NCBI GenBank assembly: GCA_037969175.1
Contig: JBBKWX010000062.1
Location: 1 to 31,631 of the forward strand
DNA from: JBBKWX01 sp037969175
Lineage (GTDB): Bacteria; Bacteroidota; Bacteroidia; AKYH767-A; JBBKVM01
Length of the DNA stretch: 31,631 nt
Direction of reading: 5' to 3'
Positions 1 through 7,092 of this stretch are shown here, piece after piece. Within the stretch, counting starts at the first letter, position 1. The number at the start of each line of letters is the position of its first letter. The position numbers and the translations under genes are program-made. The notes beneath the pieces were generated by a model. It saw only the letters and a list, made by a program, of their open reading frames with translations, did not search any database and was not told the origin of the DNA.

Positions 1-460
1 TTAGAACACAAGTACACTTAGTTACACTAAGAAGTAAATGCATATTCCGCAGTTTTATTATTTCCTTTATTTAGTAGTAGATTTGTTCAAAATATAATGT
101 CTGCCAGATGGTGAACAAGGACACACAAAAAAAAATAACTTCAAATTAGAAGGGATATTCTCATTAAAAAATCTTAGTGAAACTTGTGACCTACGTGCTC
201 TTCGTGGTTTTATTTAATTTTTTAGCTTGACGCGTATGCGCACATGCGGGACTGAGACCTCTGTGGTAAAAATAGCACAGATTCCCATTGTAGATAAGTA
301 CTTATGATGCAATTCGAAAGGATTAGAAACCCGATTCCGGACAACAATGATTTTTTTTAAATAATTTATGATTTGAAGAACGAACTCAAAGCATCAATTA
401 ATCAAAACTTCACATTAAAAATTCATTCATTCACCACTTTTTTAGAGCAATTCGTCCCTT
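1..460. other. Gene-free AT-rich stretch
   Basis: I see no plausible protein gene on either strand. The longest ATG frames are about 18-19 codons (for example from 39 and from 304) and have no coding character. No tRNA or rRNA signature is visible. Two local structures stand out: a 9-nt-periodic GTG element at 177-206 and a 19-nt alternating purine-pyrimidine tract at 230-248. The rest is low-complexity A/T sequence. The gene-free region continues to 651, but the part from about 464 looks like a small RNA locus and is annotated separately. Confidence 0.7.
177..206 (+). repeat. 9-nt-periodic GTG element
   Basis: GTG trinucleotides fall at exactly 177, 186, 195 and 204, each followed by six mostly pyrimidine-rich bases (GTGAAACTT, GTGACCTAC, GTGCTCTTC, then GTGGTTTTA). 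The periodicity is directly visible. From memory, similar 'CTTTGTGnnCTTCGTGGTT'-like intergenic sequences occur in other bacterial genomes, but I cannot check this here. Function is unknown. Confidence 0.5.
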
Positions 461-515
461 TCATTTGTTTTAAGATATGAACCGATTTATCTTTGTTATG
501 TCTTAAAAATGAAAG
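458..515. repeat. Imperfect inverted repeat around the promoter
   Basis: The left arm 458-478 pairs with the right arm 498-515. Nine pairs (458-466 with 507-515) are followed by a 3-nt bulge at 467-469, then nine more pairs including one G-T. The loop is 479-497. The arms enclose the -7 box, so the repeat may act as a DNA-level operator or may be chance AT-rich symmetry. Confidence 0.4.
464..495 (+). promoter_or_regulatory. Consensus Bacteroidota promoter
   Basis: TTTG at 464-467 is followed after exactly 20 nt by TATCTTTG at 488-495. This is a full match to the Bacteroidota -33 (TTTG) and -7 (TAnnTTTG) elements. It points rightwards into a region with no protein gene, and transcription would begin near 500-504. 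The promoter lies inside an imperfect inverted repeat (458-478 with 498-515). Confidence 0.6.
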
Positions 516-651
516 CACAACGGGCTGAATGTCAAGATAAAAACAACTACAAAATCAAATTGAATCAATTCATTTTTATGAATTAAATCAATCAAAATAG
601 TTCTGAGTTAGTGGTGGTTAAAGCAAAGGGTTCAGGAGCCCTTTGCTTCTT
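502..651 (+). ncRNA. Candidate small RNA of about 150 nt
   Basis: This is inferred from three signals in series: a consensus promoter at 464-495, an internal stem-loop at 559-592 and a terminator-like hairpin at 621-648 followed by a T-rich run. The internal stem-loop has a 7-bp stem (567-573 with 578-584), a TTTT loop, a 3x3 internal loop and a 5-bp outer stem (559-563 with 588-592). No open reading frame of useful length lies inside. I do not recognise a known RNA family. The 3' end abuts the stop codon of the convergent LuxE-like gene, so it could also act on that mRNA's 3' end. The exact 5' end is an estimate from the -7 box. Confidence 0.4.
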
Positions 652-655
652 TTAT
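621..655 (+). terminator. Hairpin terminator of the sRNA locus, possibly bidirectional
   Basis: AAGCAAAGGG (621-630) pairs perfectly with CCCTTTGCTT (639-648), and the stem can extend slightly into the loop. It is followed on the plus strand by a T-rich run. On the minus strand it sits directly after the stop codon of the LuxE-like gene but lacks a T tract there, so rightward termination is better supported. Confidence 0.55.
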
Positions 656-1668
656 TGGATCAGCAAATTGCATCCTCTTATATCACTATCCTGCATTCTT
701 CCTTTGATCTCAAAACTGAGCTCATCATGAACAATTCCGATATCCTGAGTGGCTATAAATGAACAGCTATAAACATTAGCCATGTCAATTACATTTATTC
801 CACCTCGTCCTTTTTTTGAAAATGTTTTCAGTGGGTCCTGAAGGTCTCTTACCATCACCCGCATCCAGGAAGGGCACTGAAAAATTCCGTCTTTTTTTGC
901 GTAAGCCTGAGATAATAATTCTGTCATTCCATATTCTGAATGAATATGTTCTACTTTAAATTTTTCTTTCAGGATCAAATGTAATTCTTCCTTCAGGAGT
1001 TCCCTTCTTTTTCCTTTCATACCCCCGGTCTCCATCACTACTATATCGCTAAGATCGGGTGAAAATTGTTCAGCCAGATCAAGCAATGCATACGTGACCC
1101 CAACAAGAAGAATTTTCCTTTTTCTATTTTTTGCATCACTGATCTTTTGAATTAATTTGGAATGATCATGTAGAAAAAAACCGCTGGATTTATCAGCTGA
1201 CATCCCGATCATTTTATCCATCATATACACCAAAGAAGAACCATCTCTTTCAAGATAGTTTGGCAACAACGCAAAAATGGTAAACTCACTTATATCCCCG
1301 TAAAATTTTTGAAAACCCTTCACAAAACTTTCTGTGTAAAGTTCAAGGTCATACACATAATGCAATGACTCTCCTTGCCCTGTTGTAGAGCTGCTTTTGA
1401 AGATAATTTCTTCGGTTAAAAAAGAGGGTTTTACTTTTTGGGATTTAAAAAACTCTATTGGTAAAAATGGAATATCTTCAATTCTTTTTACGCTATCGGG
1501 ATCAATATTTAATGCTTTGATAAATTCGAAATAAGGTTCAACGAATTCAGTCTGTAATCGAAAAAGTTCCAACACCAGATCATCATTGAATACTGCTTGA
1601 TCTGAGTCAAAAATCTTGCTCCGGATCAATGCCGCTCTGTCCAAAAAATCAACTTCTTTTCGATTCAT
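652..1668 (-). CDS. LuxE-like acyl-protein synthetase / acyl-adenylating enzyme
   Basis: The 338-residue cytoplasmic protein belongs to the LuxE family (acyl-protein synthetase, ANL-related). LuxE itself activates fatty acids with ATP and passes them to a protein cysteine. Visible family signatures are SSSTTGQ at 92-98 (phosphate-binding-like loop), LPNYLERDGSSLVYM at about 135-149, METGGMKG at 212-219 and EYGMTE at 245-250. The start overlaps the end of nadB by 20 nt, so the two are probably co-transcribed and translationally coupled. No luciferase (luxAB) or reductase (luxC) is nearby. A role in bioluminescence is therefore unlikely, and the true acyl substrate is unknown. Family assignment is solid; substrate is not assignable from sequence. 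Confidence 0.8.
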   Translation of the reverse strand: MNRKEVDFLDRAALIRSKIFDSDQAVFNDDLVLELFRLQTEFVEPYFEFIKALNIDPDSVKRIEDIPFLPIEFFKSQKVKPSFLTEEIIFKSSSTTGQGESLHYVYDLELYTESFVKGFQKFYGDISEFTIFALLPNYLERDGSSLVYMMDKMIGMSADKSSGFFLHDHSKLIQKISDAKNRKRKILLVGVTYALLDLAEQFSPDLSDIVVMETGGMKGKRRELLKEELHLILKEKFKVEHIHSEYGMTELLSQAYAKKDGIFQCPSWMRVMVRDLQDPLKTFSKKGRGGINVIDMANVYSCSFIATQDIGIVHDELSFEIKGRMQDSDIRGCNLLIQ

Positions 1669-3229
1669 CTTTTGATGTATGATCCGAGTTAAAATGCAGG
1701 CCCCTATTCTCTTTCCTTTCCATAGCCTGCTTAATGATCAGGTAAGCTACATTGATCATGTTTCTAAGTTCACAAAGCTTCCTGGATAGCACCGTCTTTT
1801 CATAGAATGCTTCCGTCTCACCATAGATGATCCTTAATCTGTCCATGGCTCTTTTAAGACGTTGGTCTGACCTGACGATTCCAACATAGTTACTCATTAC
1901 AAATTGTAGTTCCAATACATTTGCCGTAACCAGCACCATTTCTCTTGCATCTGAAGTTCCTTCTGCATTCCATTCGGGAATATCATTTCTAAATTCCTTT
2001 TCTGAGAAATTAGCTATCCCGTGTTCAAATGCCCGATGTGAAAAGACCAGGGCTTCCAGTAAAGAATTTGATGCCAATCGATTTGCACCATGCAAACCCG
2101 TACATGCACACTCACCTACCGCATACAAATTTTTGATGTTTGTTGAACCGTTCTTATCCGTGACTATTCCTCCACACATATAATGCGCTGCCGGAACAAC
2201 GGGAATAAAATCTTTACTTAGATCCAAACCTAAGCTCTTGCACTTATTTAAAATGTTGGGGAAATGTTTTGCAAAGTGAATCATATCAAGCTTAGTGCAA
2301 TCCAGAAAAACAAATTCATCCCCGCTTTTCTTCATTTCGTTATCGATCGCTCTTGCTACGATATCTCGTGAAGCAAGAGATCCACGTTCATCATAATCGT
2401 ACATGAATTCTTTTCCTTCACCTGTCCTTAAAATAGCTCCTGCCCCTCTTACAGCCTCTGATATCAGGAAACTGGGACTTACTCCCGGCTGATGCAAAGC
2501 AGTAGGATGAAACTGAAAGAATTCCATATTCTTTACATATCCTTTAGCTCTGTAAACCATTGCAACACCGTCTCCGGTTGCTATTCCCGGATTAGTTGTA
2601 GTCTTATAAATATTGCCGGCTCCTCCGGCTGCCATCAGAATTGTCTTTGCCAAAATGGTTGCTATTTTTCCGGATCGGAGATCCAGTGCATAAACTCCGT
2701 AAGTTTCAATATTCGCAGAACTTCTTGTTACTTCAATCGCTTGATGATGTTGTGTGATCAGATCCACAGCAAAAAAATGAGTCTCCAGTTTAATATTCGG
2801 ATGTGCATGGATCTGTTCAAGCAGTGTAGTTTCAATTTCAAGACCGGTTGAATCTTTATGATGCAAAACACGATGTTCAGAATGTCCGCCTTCCATCGCC
2901 AGATCATATTTACCTGAAGGTGTTTTATCAAATTCTGTCCCCCAAGCTATCATTTCCTTTATCCTGTCAGCCGACTCCGTAATTACCATCCTTACTATCT
3001 CTTCATCACATAATCCATCTCCTGCATCAAGTGTGTCCTTTATATGCTTCTCATACGAATCCGGAGCATAGGTCACAGCAGCAATACCTCCCTGAGCATA
3101 CTTCGTATTGGATTCATCTTCATCCGACTTGGTGATCACCAAAACAGATCCGTGATCAGCCGCCTTAAGTGCATAGCTCAACCCGGCTATACCTGAACCA
3201 ATAACAAGAAAATCAACTTTATAAGACAT
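1649..3229 (-). CDS. nadB: L-aspartate oxidase
   Basis: This flavoenzyme oxidises L-aspartate to iminoaspartate, the first step of de novo NAD synthesis. At 526 residues it has normal family length. The N-terminal FAD-binding Rossmann motif GSGIAG is at 11-16. The succinate dehydrogenase/aspartate oxidase signatures GGHSEHRVLHHKD, EFFQFHPT and a GANRLASNSLLEALVF segment near the FAD site are present. A helical C-terminal fumarate-reductase-type domain follows. The quinolinate synthase and phosphoribosyltransferase partners (nadA, nadC) are not in the window. A TAnnTTTG match lies upstream at 3267-3274 (minus). The 3' end overlaps the LuxE-like gene, so the two likely share a transcript. Confidence 0.95.
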   Translation of the reverse strand: MSYKVDFLVIGSGIAGLSYALKAADHGSVLVITKSDEDESNTKYAQGGIAAVTYAPDSYEKHIKDTLDAGDGLCDEEIVRMVITESADRIKEMIAWGTEFDKTPSGKYDLAMEGGHSEHRVLHHKDSTGLEIETTLLEQIHAHPNIKLETHFFAVDLITQHHQAIEVTRSSANIETYGVYALDLRSGKIATILAKTILMAAGGAGNIYKTTTNPGIATGDGVAMVYRAKGYVKNMEFFQFHPTALHQPGVSPSFLISEAVRGAGAILRTGEGKEFMYDYDERGSLASRDIVARAIDNEMKKSGDEFVFLDCTKLDMIHFAKHFPNILNKCKSLGLDLSKDFIPVVPAAHYMCGGIVTDKNGSTNIKNLYAVGECACTGLHGANRLASNSLLEALVFSHRAFEHGIANFSEKEFRNDIPEWNAEGTSDAREMVLVTANVLELQFVMSNYVGIVRSDQRLKRAMDRLRIIYGETEAFYEKTVLSRKLCELRNMINVAYLIIKQAMERKENRGLHFNSDHTSKDESKRS

Positions 3230-3266
3230 ATAAACAGAAAATAAAAAAAATAGTTGAACAACCTTC

Positions 3267-3274
3267 CAAAATTA
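3267..3274 (-). promoter_or_regulatory. -7 element upstream of nadB
   Basis: Reading the minus strand, TAATTTTG is an exact match to TAnnTTTG, about 38 nt upstream of the nadB start codon. No convincing -33 TTG is seen at the expected distance, so confidence is moderate. Confidence 0.4.
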
Positions 3275-3299
3275 GTAAATTGCAAGCAATAAGACGCCT

Positions 3300-3587
3300 A
3301 TGAATACGCTTATCATTGCATTAGTTTTAATGATCCTGGTAGTGTTCTTTGTATTGCAAAATGCAGAGATCATCTCAGTTCAACTTTGGTTTTGGCAGAT
3401 AGAAGCTTCACTAGCCCTGCTCTTGACAAGTACATTGTTGCTGGGAGCCATAATTGCATTATTGGTTTTTCTACCTGCATTATTTAAAAAGAACTCGGAA
3501 ATAAAAGCGCTTAAGAAGCAAATCAAGTTCAATGAGCCTCTTAAACAATCCGTTTCCAAAGACGCTTCATCAGATTCTTTGCTCTAG
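3300..3587 (+). CDS. LapA-domain (DUF1049) inner-membrane protein
   Basis: This small protein of 95 residues has two predicted transmembrane helices (about 3-22 and 38-62) and a short basic, then Ser-rich, cytoplasmic tail. The first helix ends in a VLQNAE-like turn followed by VQLWFWQIEASLALLL. That pattern is typical of the LapA/DUF1049 family, whose E. coli member acts with LapB in controlling lipopolysaccharide synthesis. Many Bacteroidota carry such stand-alone short members of unknown role. It diverges from nadB with a 70-nt gap. A weak promoter (TTG, 19 nt, TAAATTG) may lie in that gap. The family call is reasonable; the function is not established. Confidence 0.7.
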   Translation: MNTLIIALVLMILVVFFVLQNAEIISVQLWFWQIEASLALLLTSTLLLGAIIALLVFLPALFKKNSEIKALKKQIKFNEPLKQSVSKDASSDSLL

Positions 3588-3593
3588 TAATAA

Positions 3594-3624
3594 TTGGCAT
3601 CGGGGCTTTTTATAGGTATCTTTG
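3594..3624 (+). promoter_or_regulatory. Promoter of the nfu gene
   Basis: TTG at 3594-3596 is followed after 20 nt by TATCTTTG at 3617-3624, an exact -7 match with proper spacing. Predicted transcription start is near 3630, giving a short leader before the ATG at 3645. Confidence 0.6.
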
Positions 3625-3644
3625 TCTACCTCATAAATTAGCAA

Positions 3645-4217
3645 ATGAAAGCTGTAAGTATATACGCCGAATCAACCCCAAATCCTGCAACATTAAGATT
3701 TGTTTTCAATTTTTCACTCCTGAGTGATGAAGTGGAATATACCAATATCAATACTGCAACCGACTGTCCACTAGCGGAAGAACTTCTAACCAGAAGCGAC
3801 ATTAAAGGTGTTTTTATTTCTTCAAACTTCATTACATTAACTAAGACCGAAGATGCTGATTGGTTTGAATTAATGCCCATCATGAGGGAGTTTCTTAAAG
3901 AATGGTTTTCTTCCGGGAAAGAGTTATTTCCTAACGGACCTATGAAACTCAGAGAAGAAGTTCGCGCTTCGGAGAAAGATGCGAATCCGGCTGATCTGAA
4001 GATCATGGAGCTGCTTGAGGAATACATTAAACCTGCAGTTGAAGGTGATGGTGGTTCCATTAAATTCAAATCATTTGAAGATGGTGTTGTAACTGTTGTC
4101 TTGAAGGGCTCTTGCAGCGGTTGTCCTTCTGCTTCCATGACACTTAAAAGTGGGATAGAAAACTTACTTACGCGTATGATGCCGGAAGTAACTGAAGTGG
4201 TAGCTGAAGAGCAATAA
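3645..4217 (+). CDS. NifU/Nfu-type iron-sulfur cluster scaffold or carrier
   Basis: This 190-residue protein has two domains. The N-terminal Nfu_N domain (about 3-92) opens with the characteristic ESTPNPATLRF. The C-terminal NifU-like domain (about 117-185) carries the cluster-binding CSGC motif with Cys157 and Cys160. Proteins of this layout bind a labile 4Fe-4S or 2Fe-2S cluster between two subunits and hand it to target apoproteins in the cytoplasm. It has its own consensus promoter at 3594-3624, while the following gene lies 141 nt away across a T/C-rich spacer. Length and motif spacing are normal. Confidence 0.9.
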   Translation: MKAVSIYAESTPNPATLRFVFNFSLLSDEVEYTNINTATDCPLAEELLTRSDIKGVFISSNFITLTKTEDADWFELMPIMREFLKEWFSSGKELFPNGPMKLREEVRASEKDANPADLKIMELLEEYIKPAVEGDGGSIKFKSFEDGVVTVVLKGSCSGCPSASMTLKSGIENLLTRMMPEVTEVVAEEQ

Positions 4218-4358
4218 ACTTTATTAGTATTTAAATTTTATTCTCTTTCTTTTGCTTTAACGAATACTTATTTGTTAGATAGAATGCCCTTTGTCCTTTC
4301 TACCCCTTTCTATTTATTTATTTTTTCCTTAATTTTATTTAAATAAAAAATATAAATC

Positions 4359-4946
4359 ATGACACAAGTCACTGAAAGATCAAAAACTACAGATAGAATT
4401 CTTGAGATAGAAAAAGAAATTCAAGCGAAAAAAAAGGAATTATCAAAATTGAGATCTGAAGTTGAATCAACAGAGATTGAGAATTATATCTTAGATTCAT
4501 ATCATTCAGGTAAAAAAACATTGTCAGAACTTTTTGGTAACAAAAATGAGATGATCCTGGTTTTTAATATGGGCAGATCATGTCCCTATTGTACCCTATG
4601 GGCAGATGGATACAACGGACTTACCGGTCATTTGGAAAACAGAGCTGCATTTGTAGTTATCTCTCCGGATCCAATTGATATCCAAAAAGAATTTGCAACC
4701 TCCAGAAATTGGAAGTTCCAACTATACAGTCATCATGATTCAACCATGTCATATGACCTGGGTATGTCGACAAAAGACAAAGGCCATGAACCTGCTATTG
4801 CAGCACTCAGCAAAGATGAAAATGGAAAGATCATATTGCACTCATCTTCCTATTTTGGCCCGGGTGACAACTATTGTGTTATGTGGGATTTTCTTGACAT
4901 GCTGCCAAAAGGCAGTAATCACTGGGCTCCAAAATACAGTTATTAA
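4359..4946 (+). CDS. DUF899 family thioredoxin-like protein
   Basis: The protein of 195 residues starts with a charged coiled-coil-like helix (about 14-42). A thioredoxin-fold domain follows, with the DUF899 signature FNMGRSCPYCTLW, in which Cys75 and Cys78 form a CxxC. Downstream segments such as YDLGM and PGDNYCVMWDFLDML also fit DUF899. Members are related to AhpC/TSA-type peroxiredoxin folds, but no enzymatic activity is firmly established to my knowledge. No signal peptide is seen, so it is likely cytoplasmic. It ends 3 nt before the next gene, suggesting an operon of two. Redox function is inference from the CxxC. Confidence 0.75.
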   Translation: MTQVTERSKTTDRILEIEKEIQAKKKELSKLRSEVESTEIENYILDSYHSGKKTLSELFGNKNEMILVFNMGRSCPYCTLWADGYNGLTGHLENRAAFVVISPDPIDIQKEFATSRNWKFQLYSHHDSTMSYDLGMSTKDKGHEPAIAALSKDENGKIILHSSSYFGPGDNYCVMWDFLDMLPKGSNHWAPKYSY

Positions 4947-4949
4947 TAC

Positions 4950-6518
4950 TTGAAGACAGCTGCTCCGGGAATAAGGATATTTGCCATTATTCTATTTTTC
5001 CTTGTTGTATTTACTGGCCCATCTCTTAGAGCTCCATTCAGTTTTGAAGACGAGCATGAATATGTTAAGATCGCTAACTCTGATCTTGGAATGTATTCAA
5101 ATATTAAAGGATCAGATACCTATTTTAACTTTAAGGATTATCTGAACAAATATCAAAATCAAGGTCGATTCAAACCGGCATCATTAGGAATGGTCTGGCT
5201 TGCATCAAAACTCAGCAAGGGAGAACCTTTGCTCATGCGGATCTTTCTATTGTTAGTCACAGCAATAACTCTTTTTATGCTGTTCAAACTCTTCAATGAA
5301 TGGGGACTTGGTACAGCTACTTCTTTGTTATCCGTTTTATTGTTTTTTGCCGGACCGTATAATGAGATCTTCTACAGGATCGGACCTTCAGAATTATATG
5401 GTGTACTCTTTTTATTCAGCGGTTTGTATTTTTATAGCAAATACAGAACTCAATCTAGAAAAACAGATCTGTTAATTGCAGCTGTCTCACTTTTACTGAT
5501 GGCATTAAGTAAAGAAAGCTTTATCCCTCTGCTCTTCCTTACCTCTGCATTTGCAATTATTTATTTATCCAAAACTAAATTCGAAAAATTCGTTTCAATC
5601 ATACTCATCATTTCATCTGTGTTAATGGGATTGTGTATTGTTTATATTGACCAAACAGTTGGTTCATACAGAGGGAATATTTTATCCATAGAAGCGGGTA
5701 TTTTTGTAAAGAATTTTATTACACTTTCTAAATATTCATCCCTGTATTTCCTGATCGTATTTTTCTGTCTTCCTGTAAATTTCATTACTCAAGGAAAGAC
5801 GTTTCGGAATGCATTGATCTACTTTCTGATCTTCTTGATCCTGCAAACTTTTGTGTACAGATACTTATTGATCCAGGCACCGGTCAGATATTTCCTCCCT
5901 GCATTACTACCGATTCAATTGGCCGCTTTTTACTCCCTGAAGTTTCTGGAAACCAAGAGGATCAAGCAAGCTATTTATTTCACAATACTACTTGCAATTT
6001 CTGCTTTCTCACTAAAGAATTTTTACATTGATAGTTCTTATTTTTCAGCACGCGCAACCGCATATCAACGTATGCTGGACGAGGTCGCAGGATCAAAAGC
6101 TGATGCAATCCTATTTATGTCAGATCCGGCCACAGGATACGAGTTTGTAGATGCTTCAACAACTTTTTTAAGTGCTAAGAATTTTGATCCAAATGTCTAT
6201 TTTGATATTCAGCCTAACCAGAATACCCTGAATAATTTAGGACTGGAAACTGATTACAGAATAAGTTCCATCAATGAAATAAAACAGGAATTCGACAATT
6301 ATGTTTTAATACGGATGGCACCGGATGAATATTCAGGACGGCCGTTTGTTGATGAAACTTTATCACTGGTCAAGTCTTCATTCAGGGAAGAATATTTTAA
6401 TACTTCCTTTGCAGATCTTTTAGAATTCAACATCAAAAAAGATCCAATCACGTATACCATTTATTATCCCAACACATCCTTGCTTTTAGAAGAATTAAAT
6501 TTAAATACAGATAAATAG
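4950..6518 (+). CDS. Multi-pass membrane protein resembling GT39/ArnT-type glycosyltransferases
   Basis: This 522-residue integral membrane protein has roughly ten hydrophobic segments in residues 10-360 and a soluble C-terminal domain of about 150 residues. An acidic EDEHEY motif (33-38) sits in the first loop after helix 1. That is where GT-C fold enzymes (PMT/ArnT) place catalytic acidic residues. Such enzymes transfer sugars from a polyprenyl-phosphate donor outside the membrane. The start is TTG at 4950, three bases after the upstream stop. The next in-frame ATG (residue 48) would remove helix 1 and the acidic motif, so the TTG is preferred. The 3' end overlaps the convergent RNA phosphodiesterase gene by 55 nt. 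GT-C assignment is moderate; acceptor and donor are unknown. Confidence 0.55.
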   Translation: MKTAAPGIRIFAIILFFLVVFTGPSLRAPFSFEDEHEYVKIANSDLGMYSNIKGSDTYFNFKDYLNKYQNQGRFKPASLGMVWLASKLSKGEPLLMRIFLLLVTAITLFMLFKLFNEWGLGTATSLLSVLLFFAGPYNEIFYRIGPSELYGVLFLFSGLYFYSKYRTQSRKTDLLIAAVSLLLMALSKESFIPLLFLTSAFAIIYLSKTKFEKFVSIILIISSVLMGLCIVYIDQTVGSYRGNILSIEAGIFVKNFITLSKYSSLYFLIVFFCLPVNFITQGKTFRNALIYFLIFLILQTFVYRYLLIQAPVRYFLPALLPIQLAAFYSLKFLETKRIKQAIYFTILLAISAFSLKNFYIDSSYFSARATAYQRMLDEVAGSKADAILFMSDPATGYEFVDASTTFLSAKNFDPNVYFDIQPNQNTLNNLGLETDYRISSINEIKQEFDNYVLIRMAPDEYSGRPFVDETLSLVKSSFREEYFNTSFADLLEFNIKKDPITYTIYYPNTSLLLEELNLNTDK

Positions 6519-7066
6519 ATCAGTCCATTCTTTCCTGAACAAGATGCCCATAATTCGAACCCGGATGTGATCAGTTTCATGTTTGGATCCGGGAATTCGT
6601 GTAATGCTATTTGAACACCTTTTTTAAAACGTGCGATCGTAATATGAGGGATCAACTCATCTTTTAGTTTTGAATGAATGCTGATGTCCTTTACAGCTTC
6701 ATACAATGATCTGTTTAGCTCGCTGAACATTTTGTTTTTTTCAAATTCAATCCAAACCATCCCTCCTTTTCTGTTTTCTTTGATACTAAATTTTGGGTGT
6801 ATAAATACCGGGCTGCTATAGTTTTTTTGGAATGATTCTCTGGTCAATCTTATCAGATCGATCAAACAATTATTGTTCACAGCCCCACAATACAACAAGG
6901 TTAAATGCAGGTTGGCTCTTCTGTTAAATTTTATTCCGGGAATATTTGAATTCAGGTTTTGAAATGCTTTTGCCGCTAAAACACACGAAGGATCTATAAT
7001 AAAAGCAAAGAACAACCGCAGCGTACCGGGGTTGTTCTCTTTGTTATTTTGCAGGTCGGTTTCCAT
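6464..7066 (-). CDS. thpR: RNA 2',3'-cyclic phosphodiesterase (2H/LigT family)
   Basis: The cytoplasmic 200-residue enzyme of the 2H phosphoesterase superfamily opens 2',3'-cyclic phosphates on RNA; E. coli ThpR also shows weak RNA ligation. Both signature tetrapeptides are present: HLTL at 54-57 and HITI at 141-144. They are about 87 residues apart, as expected for ThpR. The N-terminal LRLFFAF strand also matches. The gene follows sucB by 26 nt on the same strand and could be on the same transcript. Its C-terminal codons overlap the end of the convergent membrane-protein gene. Confidence 0.85.
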   Translation of the reverse strand: METDLQNNKENNPGTLRLFFAFIIDPSCVLAAKAFQNLNSNIPGIKFNRRANLHLTLLYCGAVNNNCLIDLIRLTRESFQKNYSSPVFIHPKFSIKENRKGGMVWIEFEKNKMFSELNRSLYEAVKDISIHSKLKDELIPHITIARFKKGVQIALHEFPDPNMKLITSGFELWASCSGKNGLIYLSVFKFNSSKSKDVLG

Positions 7067-7092
7067 TGATCATAGAATCCAATTGATGCTAT

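Noticed and set aside
304..360. Short ATG frame of 18 codons in the gene-free region
   Set aside because: Too short, without a ribosome binding site or promoter, and without coding character.
1..651. tRNA, rRNA or mobile-element remnant in the left gene-free region
   Set aside because: No T-loop sequence, acceptor-stem pairing, transposase fragment or target-site duplication was seen.
3638..4138. Long open frame on the minus strand opposite the Nfu gene
   Set aside because: It is a shadow of a well-supported Nfu coding region on the plus strand. Its translation is Ser-rich and has no recognisable domain.
4675..4953. Second open frame inside the DUF899 gene on the same strand
   Set aside because: It overlaps the conserved DUF899 domain in another frame and shows no family features.
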